64,000 nucleotides of DNA from Salipaludibacillus neizhouensis (lineage in GTDB: Bacteria > Bacillota > Bacilli > Bacillales > Salisediminibacteriaceae), in NCBI RefSeq assembly GCF_002886185.1, contig NZ_KZ614146.1, positions 2,712,930 through 2,776,929 of the forward strand. Direction: 5' to 3'. The translations under genes and the position numbers were made by a program. Shown piece by piece: positions 8,771 through 16,151 of this stretch; position 1 is the stretch's first letter; each line of letters opens with the position of its first letter. The notes beneath the pieces were generated by a model. The model was not told where the DNA came from and ran no database searches. It saw only the letters and a list, made by a program, of their open reading frames with translations.

Positions 8771-10524
8771 CTTGCATGCACCTCCGTTGAACTATTTTCC
8801 ATTTGTTGTTTTGTAAACTGATTTTCATACCAACCTTTTTGAAGCATTAGTTCATCGTGAGTTCCAGCTTCTTTTACTTGGCCGTCTTCCATTACTAAAA
8901 TCAAATCAGCATGCCGAACCGCTGACATACGATGAGCTGTAATAAACGTTGTTTTGCCAGCACGTTCCTTGCGAATATTTTGAACGATGGTTGCCTCTGT
9001 TTTTGCATCTACTGCTGATAAAGCGTCGTCGAGTAAAAGTATTTGCGGATCTTTGATTAGTGCTCTGGCAATGGCTATTCGTTGTTTCTGTCCACCAGAT
9101 AAAGACACTCCTTTTTCCCCTACCAACGTTTCGATACCATCAGAAAATGTCTCTATATCAGCTGTAATTGAGGCATGTTCCATTACTCGTTCTAAATCGA
9201 TCTCATTAGCATCGGGAAAACCAAATAATATGTTTTCTCGTATCGTCTTTGAAAACAAAAATTGATCTTGCGGTACATAACCGATCCAGTTTTTCAATGT
9301 GCCTAGAGCAATCTGCTCAATTGAGAGTTGTGAAATAAACAATTTATTACTATCGATTGGGTATTCTCTTAGTAATTGCTTGAAAAATGTTGTCTTCCCA
9401 CTCCCGGTTTTTCCAACTATCCCCACATTATAGCCACGCGGAATATAAATATGAATATTCTTCAAGACATCTGTTTTCGCTAGTGGATAAGAAAAGGACA
9501 GATCCTTTAACTCAATAGATGTTGGCATAATACTTGATTGGGCAGCCTCACCATTTTGAACATCCGGTTCATACGTAAATGTCTCGTTTAAACGATCCAT
9601 CGAGGCATTCCCGCGTTGCATTACATTCATTAACTCTCCAAAAGCGAACATCGGCCATATGAGCATACCTAAGTAAATGTTAAAAGATATCAACTGTCCT
9701 AAAGTAATTTCGCTTCGAAACACGAACAATGCACCATAGCCAAGTCCGATCACGTAACTGAAAGCAACTAGTATTTTGATCGTTGGTTCAAAAAGTGCAT
9801 CAATTTTTGCTACTTGAATGTTTTTCTCAAGGACCTCATTCGTGATCTGTCCAAATTGCTGCCGATCATCCTTTTCTTTAACAAACGCTCGCACTACTCT
9901 TACGCCAGAAATGGATTCTAATACTTGATCATTTAAATCCCCGAAAGCATCTTGCGCTTTAATAAAGCGTTCATGGATAACTTTTCCGTACCGCTTCATT
10001 AACCATCCCATAATCGGTAGCGGGAGAAACGCGGCTATTGTAAGTTTCCAACTCACGAGAAAACCCATCGTAAACAAGATAATGACTAAAAACACGGTCG
10101 CATCAATCAACGTTAAGACTCCAAACCCTGTTGTTAAGGAAATCGCTTTTAAATCGTTCGTGGCCTTGGCCATTAAGTCACCAGTCTTATTTTTCTCGTA
10201 GAATGTTGGTGTCATCTTCATTAAATGATTCATATAATTCGTTCGAAGTGTCCTTTCAATAATAATTGCTCCACCAAAAAGTTGACGCATCCATGTGTAG
10301 GTGATCAGGTAAATAACTAGCATTAATCCAATAAATAAAATGATGTAATTACGTAACATCCATTCTGTCATTTGTCCTTGATGCACGTCATCAATAACCA
10401 TCCCGATAAGCCTTGGCGGTATAACCTCTAGTAAACTAGCAAAAATTAATAAACTGATTGCAAGAATATACCTCTTTTTGTGCTGCTTGAAAAACCATGT
10501 TAATTTCTTTAATACTGAAAACAT
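8767..10524 (-). CDS. bmrC: Multidrug ABC exporter subunit BmrC (YheI)
   Basis: 585 residues, the same length as B. subtilis BmrC. An ABC exporter membrane domain is followed by an ATPase domain with Walker A GKTGSGKTT and signature VSLSGGQKQR. Walker B is ILLLDDALSAVD: the catalytic glutamate is aspartate, the hallmark of the non-hydrolysing site in BmrC-type heterodimers. First cistron of bmrC-bmrD. The ATG at 10524 has only a weak ribosome site (CGGGAAGTGAT) and stands 36 bases after a 21-codon ORF, so its translation may depend on that ORF. Confidence 0.92.
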   Translation of the reverse strand: MFSVLKKLTWFFKQHKKRYILAISLLIFASLLEVIPPRLIGMVIDDVHQGQMTEWMLRNYIILFIGLMLVIYLITYTWMRQLFGGAIIIERTLRTNYMNHLMKMTPTFYEKNKTGDLMAKATNDLKAISLTTGFGVLTLIDATVFLVIILFTMGFLVSWKLTIAAFLPLPIMGWLMKRYGKVIHERFIKAQDAFGDLNDQVLESISGVRVVRAFVKEKDDRQQFGQITNEVLEKNIQVAKIDALFEPTIKILVAFSYVIGLGYGALFVFRSEITLGQLISFNIYLGMLIWPMFAFGELMNVMQRGNASMDRLNETFTYEPDVQNGEAAQSSIMPTSIELKDLSFSYPLAKTDVLKNIHIYIPRGYNVGIVGKTGSGKTTFFKQLLREYPIDSNKLFISQLSIEQIALGTLKNWIGYVPQDQFLFSKTIRENILFGFPDANEIDLERVMEHASITADIETFSDGIETLVGEKGVSLSGGQKQRIAIARALIKDPQILLLDDALSAVDAKTEATIVQNIRKERAGKTTFITAHRMSAVRHADLILVMEDGQVKEAGTHDELMLQKGWYENQFTKQQMENSSTEVHAR

Positions 10525-10560
10525 ATCCGATCACTTCCCGTTTCTATTTTTCTACACTCA

Positions 10561-10626
10561 CTAGCCGCTCCCTGTCGCTTCCTCTGGTGTCACCTTGATA
10601 CGTTTAAATACTTTCCTATTAACCAT
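10561..10626 (-). CDS. Small 21-residue ORF immediately upstream of bmrC
   Basis: Starts MVNRKVFKRIKVT and ends EEATGSG before TAG. It is preceded by a strong ribosome site (TTGGAGGG, six bases from ATG), better than that of bmrC. It lies after both leader terminators, so it is only transcribed in antiterminated or read-through mRNA. It has a basic N-terminus and no recognisable domain. It could be a coupling or regulatory leader peptide, or a remnant of a longer bmrB-like gene. Confidence 0.5.
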   Translation of the reverse strand: MVNRKVFKRIKVTPEEATGSG

Positions 10627-10671
10627 CCTTTTCCCTCCAATTTCATTAGTCTGCTGCCCTAGATAACATAT

Positions 10672-10706
10672 AAAAAAACGTATAGAGCAAGGCTCATACG
10701 TTTTTT
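10672..10706 (-). terminator. Second leader terminator upstream of bmrCD
   Basis: An 11-bp A/T-flanked stem (AAAAAACGTAT / ATACGTTTTTT) extended by GAGC/GCTC around a CTT loop, then TTTTTTT on the minus strand. It is palindromic enough to act in both directions. Confidence 0.75.
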
Positions 10707-10736
10707 AAAATCCATTATTTTACAGTAATGTCCATT

Positions 10737-10775
10737 AAAAAACGCACGATACACATATCCATGTATACCGTGCGT
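10737..10775 (-). terminator. First leader terminator (attenuator) upstream of bmrCD
   Basis: A 15-bp stem (two G-U pairs) with a four-base GGAT loop. It begins with the arm ACGCACG and is followed by six T on the minus strand. It lies 25 bases after the stop of the 29-codon leader ORF, a spacing suited to ribosome-controlled attenuation. Confidence 0.85.
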
Positions 10776-10800
10776 ATAATCGTTAGATTGAGTATGCGCG

Positions 10801-10890
10801 TTATAGAGTTAAATTAGGAGTCTCAAACTTAACAGCATGGATGGGATCGATGTATGAAATTGGATGAGATAATGTCTTATTATTAATCAT
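10801..10890 (-). CDS. 29-residue leader peptide of the bmrCD operon
   Basis: Starts MINNKTLSHPISYIDPIHAV and ends PNLTL before TAA. It has a strong ribosome site (AAAGGGGAG, nine bases before ATG) and a well-formed promoter just upstream. Position (promoter, short ORF, terminator, exporter genes) matches the B. subtilis bmrB-bmrCD arrangement, in which ribosome stalling by translation inhibitors on bmrB prevents termination. No sequence similarity to bmrB is claimed. The segment ATCCATG at 10842-10836 could pair with the loop segment CATGGAT of the first terminator, a possible antiterminator contact. Confidence 0.7.
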   Translation of the reverse strand: MINNKTLSHPISYIDPIHAVKFETPNLTL

Positions 10891-10933
10891 GCTGATAACT
10901 CCCCTTTCTGAACTGTTTATTATTTCCAAATTA

Positions 10934-10963
10934 ATCTTAGCACTAGCGCAACCTCATCGTCAA
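10934..10963 (-). promoter_or_regulatory. Sigma-A promoter of the bmr leader
   Basis: Minus strand -35 TTGACG (10963-10958), 18-base spacer, -10 TAAGAT (10939-10934). It starts directly after the luxR-type gene's stop codon and predicts a transcript start about 37 bases before the leader ORF. Confidence 0.65.
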
Positions 10964-10969
10964 CCATTT

Positions 10970-11584
10970 TTAAATCATTTCCAATTTTTTCCCCCATTGA
11001 ACCCACTCACTGTTTTTTTTGATATTTAATTTTTTTCGAATATTTCTACGATGATTTTCCACCGTTTTTTCTGATATTTTCAAAACTTCTGCTGCTTCTT
11101 TTACGGTAAAACCCCGAATCTTCATGTAAAATACTTCTTCTTCCCGTTTCGTTAACTCATTCGATGGCTTCCAATCCTCCGAAAAAACACGTACTTTTTG
11201 ATTCCAATTCAGGGATATTCTTTCTCCTTCTAGTACTTGTTGAAAAAATTTCATCAGTTCCCCTAAATCCGCTTTCTCATAACCGATACCATCTATCACC
11301 TTACTAAAAAAAAGGTCATTCACAAGTTGTAAAGGTTCCTTTAACAGGAAGACACACTTAGCATCCGGCTGCTTTTCTAATTGCAAAACAATTGCTTGTA
11401 TCCCTGTTTCTTCATATAATGATGAATCAATCACGATAAAATCAAACGTATATTTTTGTAAAGAATCAATAAAGTCTTCCGTATTAGCAGCACTAACCAT
11501 GTACTCGATGGAAGTCACATCTTTTAACAATTGAATACATCCATACCGCTTTAATTCATGAGACATACCGACAAGAATTCTCAT
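10970..11584 (-). CDS. LuxR/NarL-family transcriptional regulator
   Basis: 204 residues. The C-terminal GerE/LuxR HTH (about 138-200) is clear: ELTKREEEVFYMKIRGFTVK, then the EAAEVLKISEKTVENHRRNI helix pair. The N-terminal 120 residues look like a divergent receiver domain with one central aspartate (FIVIDSS). The acidic pair and lysine of a true response regulator are not obvious, so phosphorylation is uncertain. No histidine kinase gene lies nearby. Located upstream of the bmr leader on the same strand but with its own ribosome site (TAGGAGGTAT); a role in controlling bmrCD is possible from position only. Confidence 0.75.
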   Translation of the reverse strand: MRILVGMSHELKRYGCIQLLKDVTSIEYMVSAANTEDFIDSLQKYTFDFIVIDSSLYEETGIQAIVLQLEKQPDAKCVFLLKEPLQLVNDLFFSKVIDGIGYEKADLGELMKFFQQVLEGERISLNWNQKVRVFSEDWKPSNELTKREEEVFYMKIRGFTVKEAAEVLKISEKTVENHRRNIRKKLNIKKNSEWVQWGKKLEMI

Positions 11585-11933
11585 GCATATACCTCCTAAT
11601 TAAATTACTTTTTGCCTAAGAAGCAAAGACTAAGACTCTCTCGAGAAAAGCCCAACTTCAACGTAGCCTATTACTAGATAAACACAGCTATGATAAGTCT
11701 TGTTTGTCTCTTTATCGTTCACTGAATTGTAACATTAATCTTTGTTCAACAAACGCTCACAATTTCACAGAATATGAGTGAAAACCCCTATAACCGAAGT
11801 CTACAATATTTATTACTATAGATACAGTGTTAAGTTTTTATCAAAAAGGGAAAATACGTTATAGTTTCATCGAAAACCGCTATATGTCATGATAATAGAT
11901 AGTAAAGATTATGAAGAAAGGTTGGAATTGCCT
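11585..11933 (+). promoter_or_regulatory. Intergenic region with the cydA promoter
   Basis: Divergent region between the LuxR-type gene and cydA. A plausible sigma-A promoter is TTATCA (11838-11843), 16 bases, TATAGT (11860-11865), about 65 bases before the chosen cydA start. An AT-rich stretch with TCACAATTTCACAG at 11758-11771 resembles half of a Rex-type site but not the full palindrome. Nothing else recognised. Confidence 0.45.
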
Positions 11934-13304
11934 ATGTTTATAGATTATGATCCCGTCATATATAGTCGACTTTTAACATCTCTTACTCTTGGATTCCATG
12001 TTATATTTGCTACAATCGGTGTTGGTGTACCACTAATGATCGCCATCGCTGAGTGGATGGGCATCAAGAGAAATGATCCTCATTATACCCTTATGGCAAG
12101 AAGATGGGCACGAGGATTTGTGATAACCGTTGCAGTTGGTGTTGTTACTGGTACTGCAATTGGTCTGCAACTCAGTCTGCTATGGCCAAACTTCATGCAG
12201 GCAGCTGGTCATACCATTGGATTACCTATGTTTATGGAAGTATTTGCTTTCTTTTTTGAAGCTATTTTTCTAGGAATCTATTTATATACGTGGGACCGAT
12301 TCAAAACTAAAATGAGACACTTTCTTTTAGTCATCCCTATTGTAATTGGTGCAACTGCCAGTGCATTTTTTATCACAACAGTTAACTCTTTTATGAATGC
12401 ACCACAAGGGTTTAATATCGTTGATGGTATTCTAACGGATGTTAGTCCTTTAGCTGCAATGTTTAATGCCGCTACACCTACAAAAATATCTCATGTTATT
12501 ATTACTTGTTATTTAACAGCAGCATTTATATTAGGTGCTATTGCAGCGTTCCATATCTTAAAAGGGAACAAGCACGTTTATCATAAAAAGGCTCTTCATT
12601 TGACGATGGTGTCAGGTATTATTTTTGCAATAGGTACAGCCCTCATCGGTGACCTTTCCGGAAAGTATCTTCATGAATATCAACCTGAGAAATTAGCCTC
12701 GGCGGAATGGCATTTGGAAACTGAAAGTGGCGCACCGCTAATACTTGGTGGTTTTATAAATGATGAAAATGAAATAAGTTATGCCTTGGAAATCCCTTAT
12801 GCTTTAAGTATATTAGCAGGCGGAACTCCAGATACAGAAGTGATAGGTTTAAATGAATTTCCTGAAGAAGATCTCCCGCCTCTCTGGATTCATTATATGT
12901 TTGATTCTATGGTGTTTATTGGGATGTTCTTAGCAGCTGTTTCTGCTTTATTTGTCGCTATGAATTGGAAGAAAAACTGGAATGCTTTTAATCGGCCATT
13001 ATTATGGGCCGTTGTAGCGGGTGGACCTTTGTCCATGTTAGCTATTGAATCAGGCTGGTTTTTTGCAGAGGTAGGTCGGCAACCATGGATTATTAATGGT
13101 GTCATGAGAACTGCAGAAGGTGCAACAACTTCCCAGCATGTTGATCTGATGCTTTACTTGTTTATTATTCTTTATGCCGTCCTTGGTATTACTGTCGTCG
13201 TCGTACTTCGCAGAATGTTTAAATCGAATCCAATAGAGCATGAACTCGAAGAACGAGGTTTTGCTCACAAGAAAGAGGATGAGAAGGAGGTTGCGAGACG
13301 ATGA
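11934..13304 (+). CDS. cydA: Cytochrome bd-type quinol oxidase subunit I (CydA / YthA type)
   Basis: Membrane quinol oxidase subunit that carries haems b558, b595 and d and reduces oxygen to water. Visible marks are the haem ligand histidine in LGFHVIFATIGVG (about residue 22), the GRQPWIINGVMRT signature near residue 385 and nine hydrophobic segments. Length about 456 residues from the ATG at 11934. The frame is open 45 bases further up, but those codons have no family similarity. The Q-loop region includes an acidic stretch (NEFPEEDLPPLWIHYM). Overlaps cydB by four bases. It forms a three-gene set with cydB and the small subunit cydS. Confidence 0.93.
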   Translation: MFIDYDPVIYSRLLTSLTLGFHVIFATIGVGVPLMIAIAEWMGIKRNDPHYTLMARRWARGFVITVAVGVVTGTAIGLQLSLLWPNFMQAAGHTIGLPMFMEVFAFFFEAIFLGIYLYTWDRFKTKMRHFLLVIPIVIGATASAFFITTVNSFMNAPQGFNIVDGILTDVSPLAAMFNAATPTKISHVIITCYLTAAFILGAIAAFHILKGNKHVYHKKALHLTMVSGIIFAIGTALIGDLSGKYLHEYQPEKLASAEWHLETESGAPLILGGFINDENEISYALEIPYALSILAGGTPDTEVIGLNEFPEEDLPPLWIHYMFDSMVFIGMFLAAVSALFVAMNWKKNWNAFNRPLLWAVVAGGPLSMLAIESGWFFAEVGRQPWIINGVMRTAEGATTSQHVDLMLYLFIILYAVLGITVVVVLRRMFKSNPIEHELEERGFAHKKEDEKEVARR

Positions 13305-14320
13305 TGAGTTATGAAGTAGTTGGTATTACAGTATTATGGTCCTTCCTTTATGGATATTTAATTGTCGCCTCCGTCGATTTCGGAGCAGGTTTTTTTAGTT
13401 ACTATTCTAAAGCTACGAAAAAAAATCATGTTATTCATAACATTATACAACGTTATTTATCACCGGTATGGGAGATTACGAATGTATTTCTAGTATTCTT
13501 CTTTATCGGTATCGTCGGTTTTTTCCCATCAACTGCTTATTATTACGGGACAGCCTTACTCGTTCCGGGAAGCATAGCTATTATCTTATTAGCACTCAGG
13601 GGGTCCTATTACGCTTTCGCAACGTATGGTGCAAAAGAAAGCAAATTCTACTCCTTTCTCTACGGTGCAACGGGATTATTGATTCCCGCTTCTCTAACTA
13701 CCGTTTTAACTATTTCAGAAGGTGGCTACATTTCCAATGAGAATGGTACTGTTGAATTGCTTTACAGAGATCTTTTTACAAGTCCCTATTCATGGAGTGT
13801 GGTAATTTTAGCAATTGTAAGTGTTCTATTTATATCTGCTACGTTTCTAACATTCTATGCTTCCCGTGCACAGGATACAAACGCTTTAAAATTGCTTAGA
13901 AAATACGCTCTTACATGGTCACTGCCTTCCATTGTTATGGGCGTTATCGTACTAATGTTATTAAGAGCCCAAAATATCGAGCATTATCAAAACATCCTTG
14001 ATATATGGTGGGTTTTCGCTATATCCTTTGTACTATTCGCAGTAGCTACGTTTTTAATTTGGAAAGGTAAAAAGTATGGTACGGCGTTTATATTAATCAT
14101 GGTTCAGTATTTAACTGCTTTCTTTGGCTACGGCGTTTCACATTTTCCATATTTATTGTACCCATACCTGACTATTTATGATGGCTTCACAAGCGAACCG
14201 ATGGCCATTGCACTAATAATCGCTTTCATAGGCGGATTGTTTTTGCTAATTCCATCCTTACTTTTAATCATGAAACTTTTCTTGTTCGATGCCGATTATG
14301 TGCAAGGAAAAAGAAAGTAA
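13301..14320 (+). CDS. cydB: Cytochrome bd-type quinol oxidase subunit II (CydB)
   Basis: 339 residues with eight or nine hydrophobic helices. The family stretch ASVDFGAGFFSYYSK near the N-terminus and ALRGSYYAFATYGAKESKF in the middle identify it. Subunit II pairs with CydA; in bd oxidases it usually lacks haem and stabilises the complex. ATG start with GAGAAGGAGGTTG just upstream, inside the last codons of cydA (translational coupling). A dispersed palindromic repeat separates it from cydS. Confidence 0.93.
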   Translation: MMSYEVVGITVLWSFLYGYLIVASVDFGAGFFSYYSKATKKNHVIHNIIQRYLSPVWEITNVFLVFFFIGIVGFFPSTAYYYGTALLVPGSIAIILLALRGSYYAFATYGAKESKFYSFLYGATGLLIPASLTTVLTISEGGYISNENGTVELLYRDLFTSPYSWSVVILAIVSVLFISATFLTFYASRAQDTNALKLLRKYALTWSLPSIVMGVIVLMLLRAQNIEHYQNILDIWWVFAISFVLFAVATFLIWKGKKYGTAFILIMVQYLTAFFGYGVSHFPYLLYPYLTIYDGFTSEPMAIALIIAFIGGLFLLIPSLLLIMKLFLFDADYVQGKRK

Positions 14321-14360
14321 CTTTCAGCTGAATACAGATGCTGCTCTTACAACACTCTTT

Positions 14361-14438
14361 TAAGAAAAACGGCATAGCCGTCTTTTATTAAATACAGAGC
14401 CAGCTTCCACCGCCATCTTATAAATTCTTAACTTTTAA
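14361..14438 (+). repeat. Dispersed palindromic repeat, copy B (shortened), inside the cyd operon
   Basis: TAAGAAAAACGGCATAGCCG at the left end, the TCTTTTATTAAATACAG block, then a jump to the right-end block ATCTTATAAATTCTTA. The central GTAGCACCTA hairpin is missing, so this copy looks internally deleted. It lies 40 bases after the cydB stop and 15 bases before the cydS start. Confidence 0.8.
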
Positions 14439-14453
14439 AAGGAGGAATAAACA

Positions 14454-14606
14454 GTGGATATACACACATTTTTAATTATGATTGCTCCCCCCCTTGTTTT
14501 AATCGCAGCAATCTTCGTCGTATTTTTTTGGGCTTCAAAAGGAAAAACACCTGCTTTTATCAAAGAGGCCGAATATCAAGAAAGCAATCAAAGTAAAATT
14601 AATTAA
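14454..14606 (+). CDS. cydS: Small subunit of cytochrome bd-type oxidase (CydS-like)
   Basis: 50 residues from a GTG start preceded by AAAAGGAGG. The N-terminal helix MDIHTFLIMIAPPLVLIAAI resembles the 33-residue CydS of the Geobacillus bd oxidase (from memory, starting MQTFLIMYAPMVVV). A single transmembrane segment is followed by a short charged tail (SKGKTPAFIKEAEYQ). CydS/CydX-type subunits sit beside CydA and stabilise haem binding or block the oxygen channel. Position directly after cydAB and before the operon terminator supports the assignment. Confidence 0.75.
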   Translation: MDIHTFLIMIAPPLVLIAAIFVVFFWASKGKTPAFIKEAEYQESNQSKIN

Positions 14607-14616
14607 TCACATTCAG

Positions 14617-14658
14617 GGCTGTCCTAAAGGTTTAAAAAACCTTTGGGACAGCCTTTTT
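14617..14658 (+). terminator. Terminator of cydABS
   Basis: A long stem GGCTGTCC-TAAAGGTTT pairs with AAACCTTTGGGACAGCC around a short A loop and is followed by TTTTT. It begins 10 bases after the cydS stop. Confidence 0.9.
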
Positions 14659-14673
14659 AATGTAAGTTTTTTC

Positions 14674-14737
14674 TTGACCGATAATATATTAAATTATATA
14701 ATTCAAGTGTACTAAATCAAACAACACACCTAGTACA
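14674..14737 (+). promoter_or_regulatory. Strong sigma-A promoter and putative GntR(YtrA-type) operator
   Basis: -35 TTGACC (14674-14679), exactly 17 bases, perfect -10 TATAAT (14697-14702). Just downstream, over the expected transcript start, is an inverted repeat: AGTGTACTA (14706-14714) and TAGTACA (14731-14737), 16 bases apart. This fits autoregulation by the GntR-type repressor encoded next. The leader is about 180 nt; no other element was recognised in it. Confidence 0.65.
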
Positions 14738-14890
14738 GACTATCTTTTCATGGAAAGAAGGCAGTCTCGTAAACGTTGTTTATAAAAATGCTTCGATTAC
14801 CTCCTCGTTCTAAAAAAACAATTGAATTTAAGAGAGCCTTTTGTTTTGTGTCCAATAAATAGTTGAAACTTCGATACAGGTGGTGAAGCG

Positions 14891-15286
14891 ATGTATTTCG
14901 AAATAGACCCCAAAAAGAGTATCCCATTATATGAACAAGTCATTCAGCAAGTAAAAGAGTTATGTGCAAGAGGGTTATTAAAACCTAACGAAAAACTTCC
15001 CTCTGTGAGAGATTTATCATCTCAAATGCTGATAAATCCTAACACTGTTAGTAAGGCCTATCAGGAATTAGAACGACAGGGTATTATTATCACTATACGA
15101 GGACGCGGCACGTTTATATCAGAGGAATTAACCGGATATATAGATCCAAAAAAAACAGAGAGACTTCAGCAAGCGTTAAAGAATGTTATTATTGATAGTC
15201 ACTTTGCCGGGATTTCTGAAATAGAATTGAAACGTTGGACAGAAGAGATCTATAAAAAGTTAGGAGGAAACGGAGATGAGGGTTAA
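14891..15286 (+). CDS. GntR-family repressor, YtrA subfamily
   Basis: 131 residues. An N-terminal winged HTH (IPLYEQVIQQVKELCARGLL, then KLPSVRDLSSQMLINPNTVS and RGRGTFISEE) is followed by only about 50 residues of helix. This is the short C-terminus of the YtrA subfamily, which typically controls a neighbouring ABC transporter. Ribosome site AGGTGGTGA. Overlaps the start of the ATPase gene by 11 bases, so gntR-ABC-permease is one operon. Confidence 0.9.
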   Translation: MYFEIDPKKSIPLYEQVIQQVKELCARGLLKPNEKLPSVRDLSSQMLINPNTVSKAYQELERQGIIITIRGRGTFISEELTGYIDPKKTERLQQALKNVIIDSHFAGISEIELKRWTEEIYKKLGGNGDEG

Positions 15287-16151
15287 ACATGTTTCCAAGG
15301 AAATTCATCATCATAAAATTCTTACTGATATAGATTTTGATATAAAAACAGGAAGTATCGTTGGAATAGTTGGCAGGAACGGAGCCGGGAAAACAACTCT
15401 TCTAAGAACCATGGTTGGGATATTAGATCCTTCTTTCGGTGACGTCTTAATAGAAAATGAGAGTATCTTTCGAAATCCTCAATTAAAACAACAAATTATT
15501 TTTGTTCCCGATTCATCTGAAGCACTTAAAAGCTATAGTACCAAAGAAATGATCCACTTGTATAAGCAAATATATCCTAGTTTAGATGAAGACTATTATC
15601 TTCAGTTAATGGAAAGATTCGCTCTGCCAGAAATAAAGAAAATTGGCAATTACTCCAAAGGGATGAAGGCTTTATTTTTCTTAGTAGTTGCTTTTTCAAC
15701 CAAGGCTAAATATATACTGCTTGACGAACCAACTGATGGCTTAGATGTCATTGTCAAAAAACAAGTATTAAAAATCCTTGTTGAAGAAGTAGCCACCAAT
15801 GATGTTTCTGTGATCATTTCATCGCACCGTTTAGATGAACTAGAATTTATTGCAAATGATATTATTATGATTAAAGATGGTATGGTAAACAGTCGATATG
15901 GGTTGGATGAAATGAAAGCCAATTATATAAAAGCACAAGTCGCATTCGAAAGTGACCTGCCAGTTGCCTTAAAGGACCAAGTCACTATTTTAAAACAAAC
16001 AGGGCGCGTCTATATCATTTTAATAGATAAAAATCACGATGAAATAATAAAAAAGATCAAGCTTGCTTCTCCACTATTATTCGAAGATCTACCTTTATCT
16101 TTAGAAGACTTATTCGTAGCAAGGTTAGGTGGTGATGATGATGTTTCATAA
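15276..16151 (+). CDS. ABC transporter ATP-binding protein
   Basis: 291 residues, one ABC ATPase domain: Walker A GRNGAGKTT (about residue 39), signature YSKGMKALFF (a KGM variant of LSGGQ common in this export group), Walker B KYILLDEPTDGLD and H-loop SSHRLDELEF. A C-terminal 70-residue extension is typical of antibiotic/bacitracin or YtrB-like ATPases. Partner of the permease encoded next. The YtrA-type regulator suggests induction by cell-envelope stress, but the substrate is unknown. Confidence 0.9.
   Translation: MRVKHVSKEIHHHKILTDIDFDIKTGSIVGIVGRNGAGKTTLLRTMVGILDPSFGDVLIENESIFRNPQLKQQIIFVPDSSEALKSYSTKEMIHLYKQIYPSLDEDYYLQLMERFALPEIKKIGNYSKGMKALFFLVVAFSTKAKYILLDEPTDGLDVIVKKQVLKILVEEVATNDVSVIISSHRLDELEFIANDIIMIKDGMVNSRYGLDEMKANYIKAQVAFESDLPVALKDQVTILKQTGRVYIILIDKNHDEIIKKIKLASPLLFEDLPLSLEDLFVARLGGDDDVS

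Noticed and set aside
11758-11771. Rex (NADH-sensing) operator upstream of cydA
   Set aside because: Only a TCACAATTTCACA half-like stretch is present; the inverted second half of the TTGTGAAN..NTTCACAA palindrome is missing.
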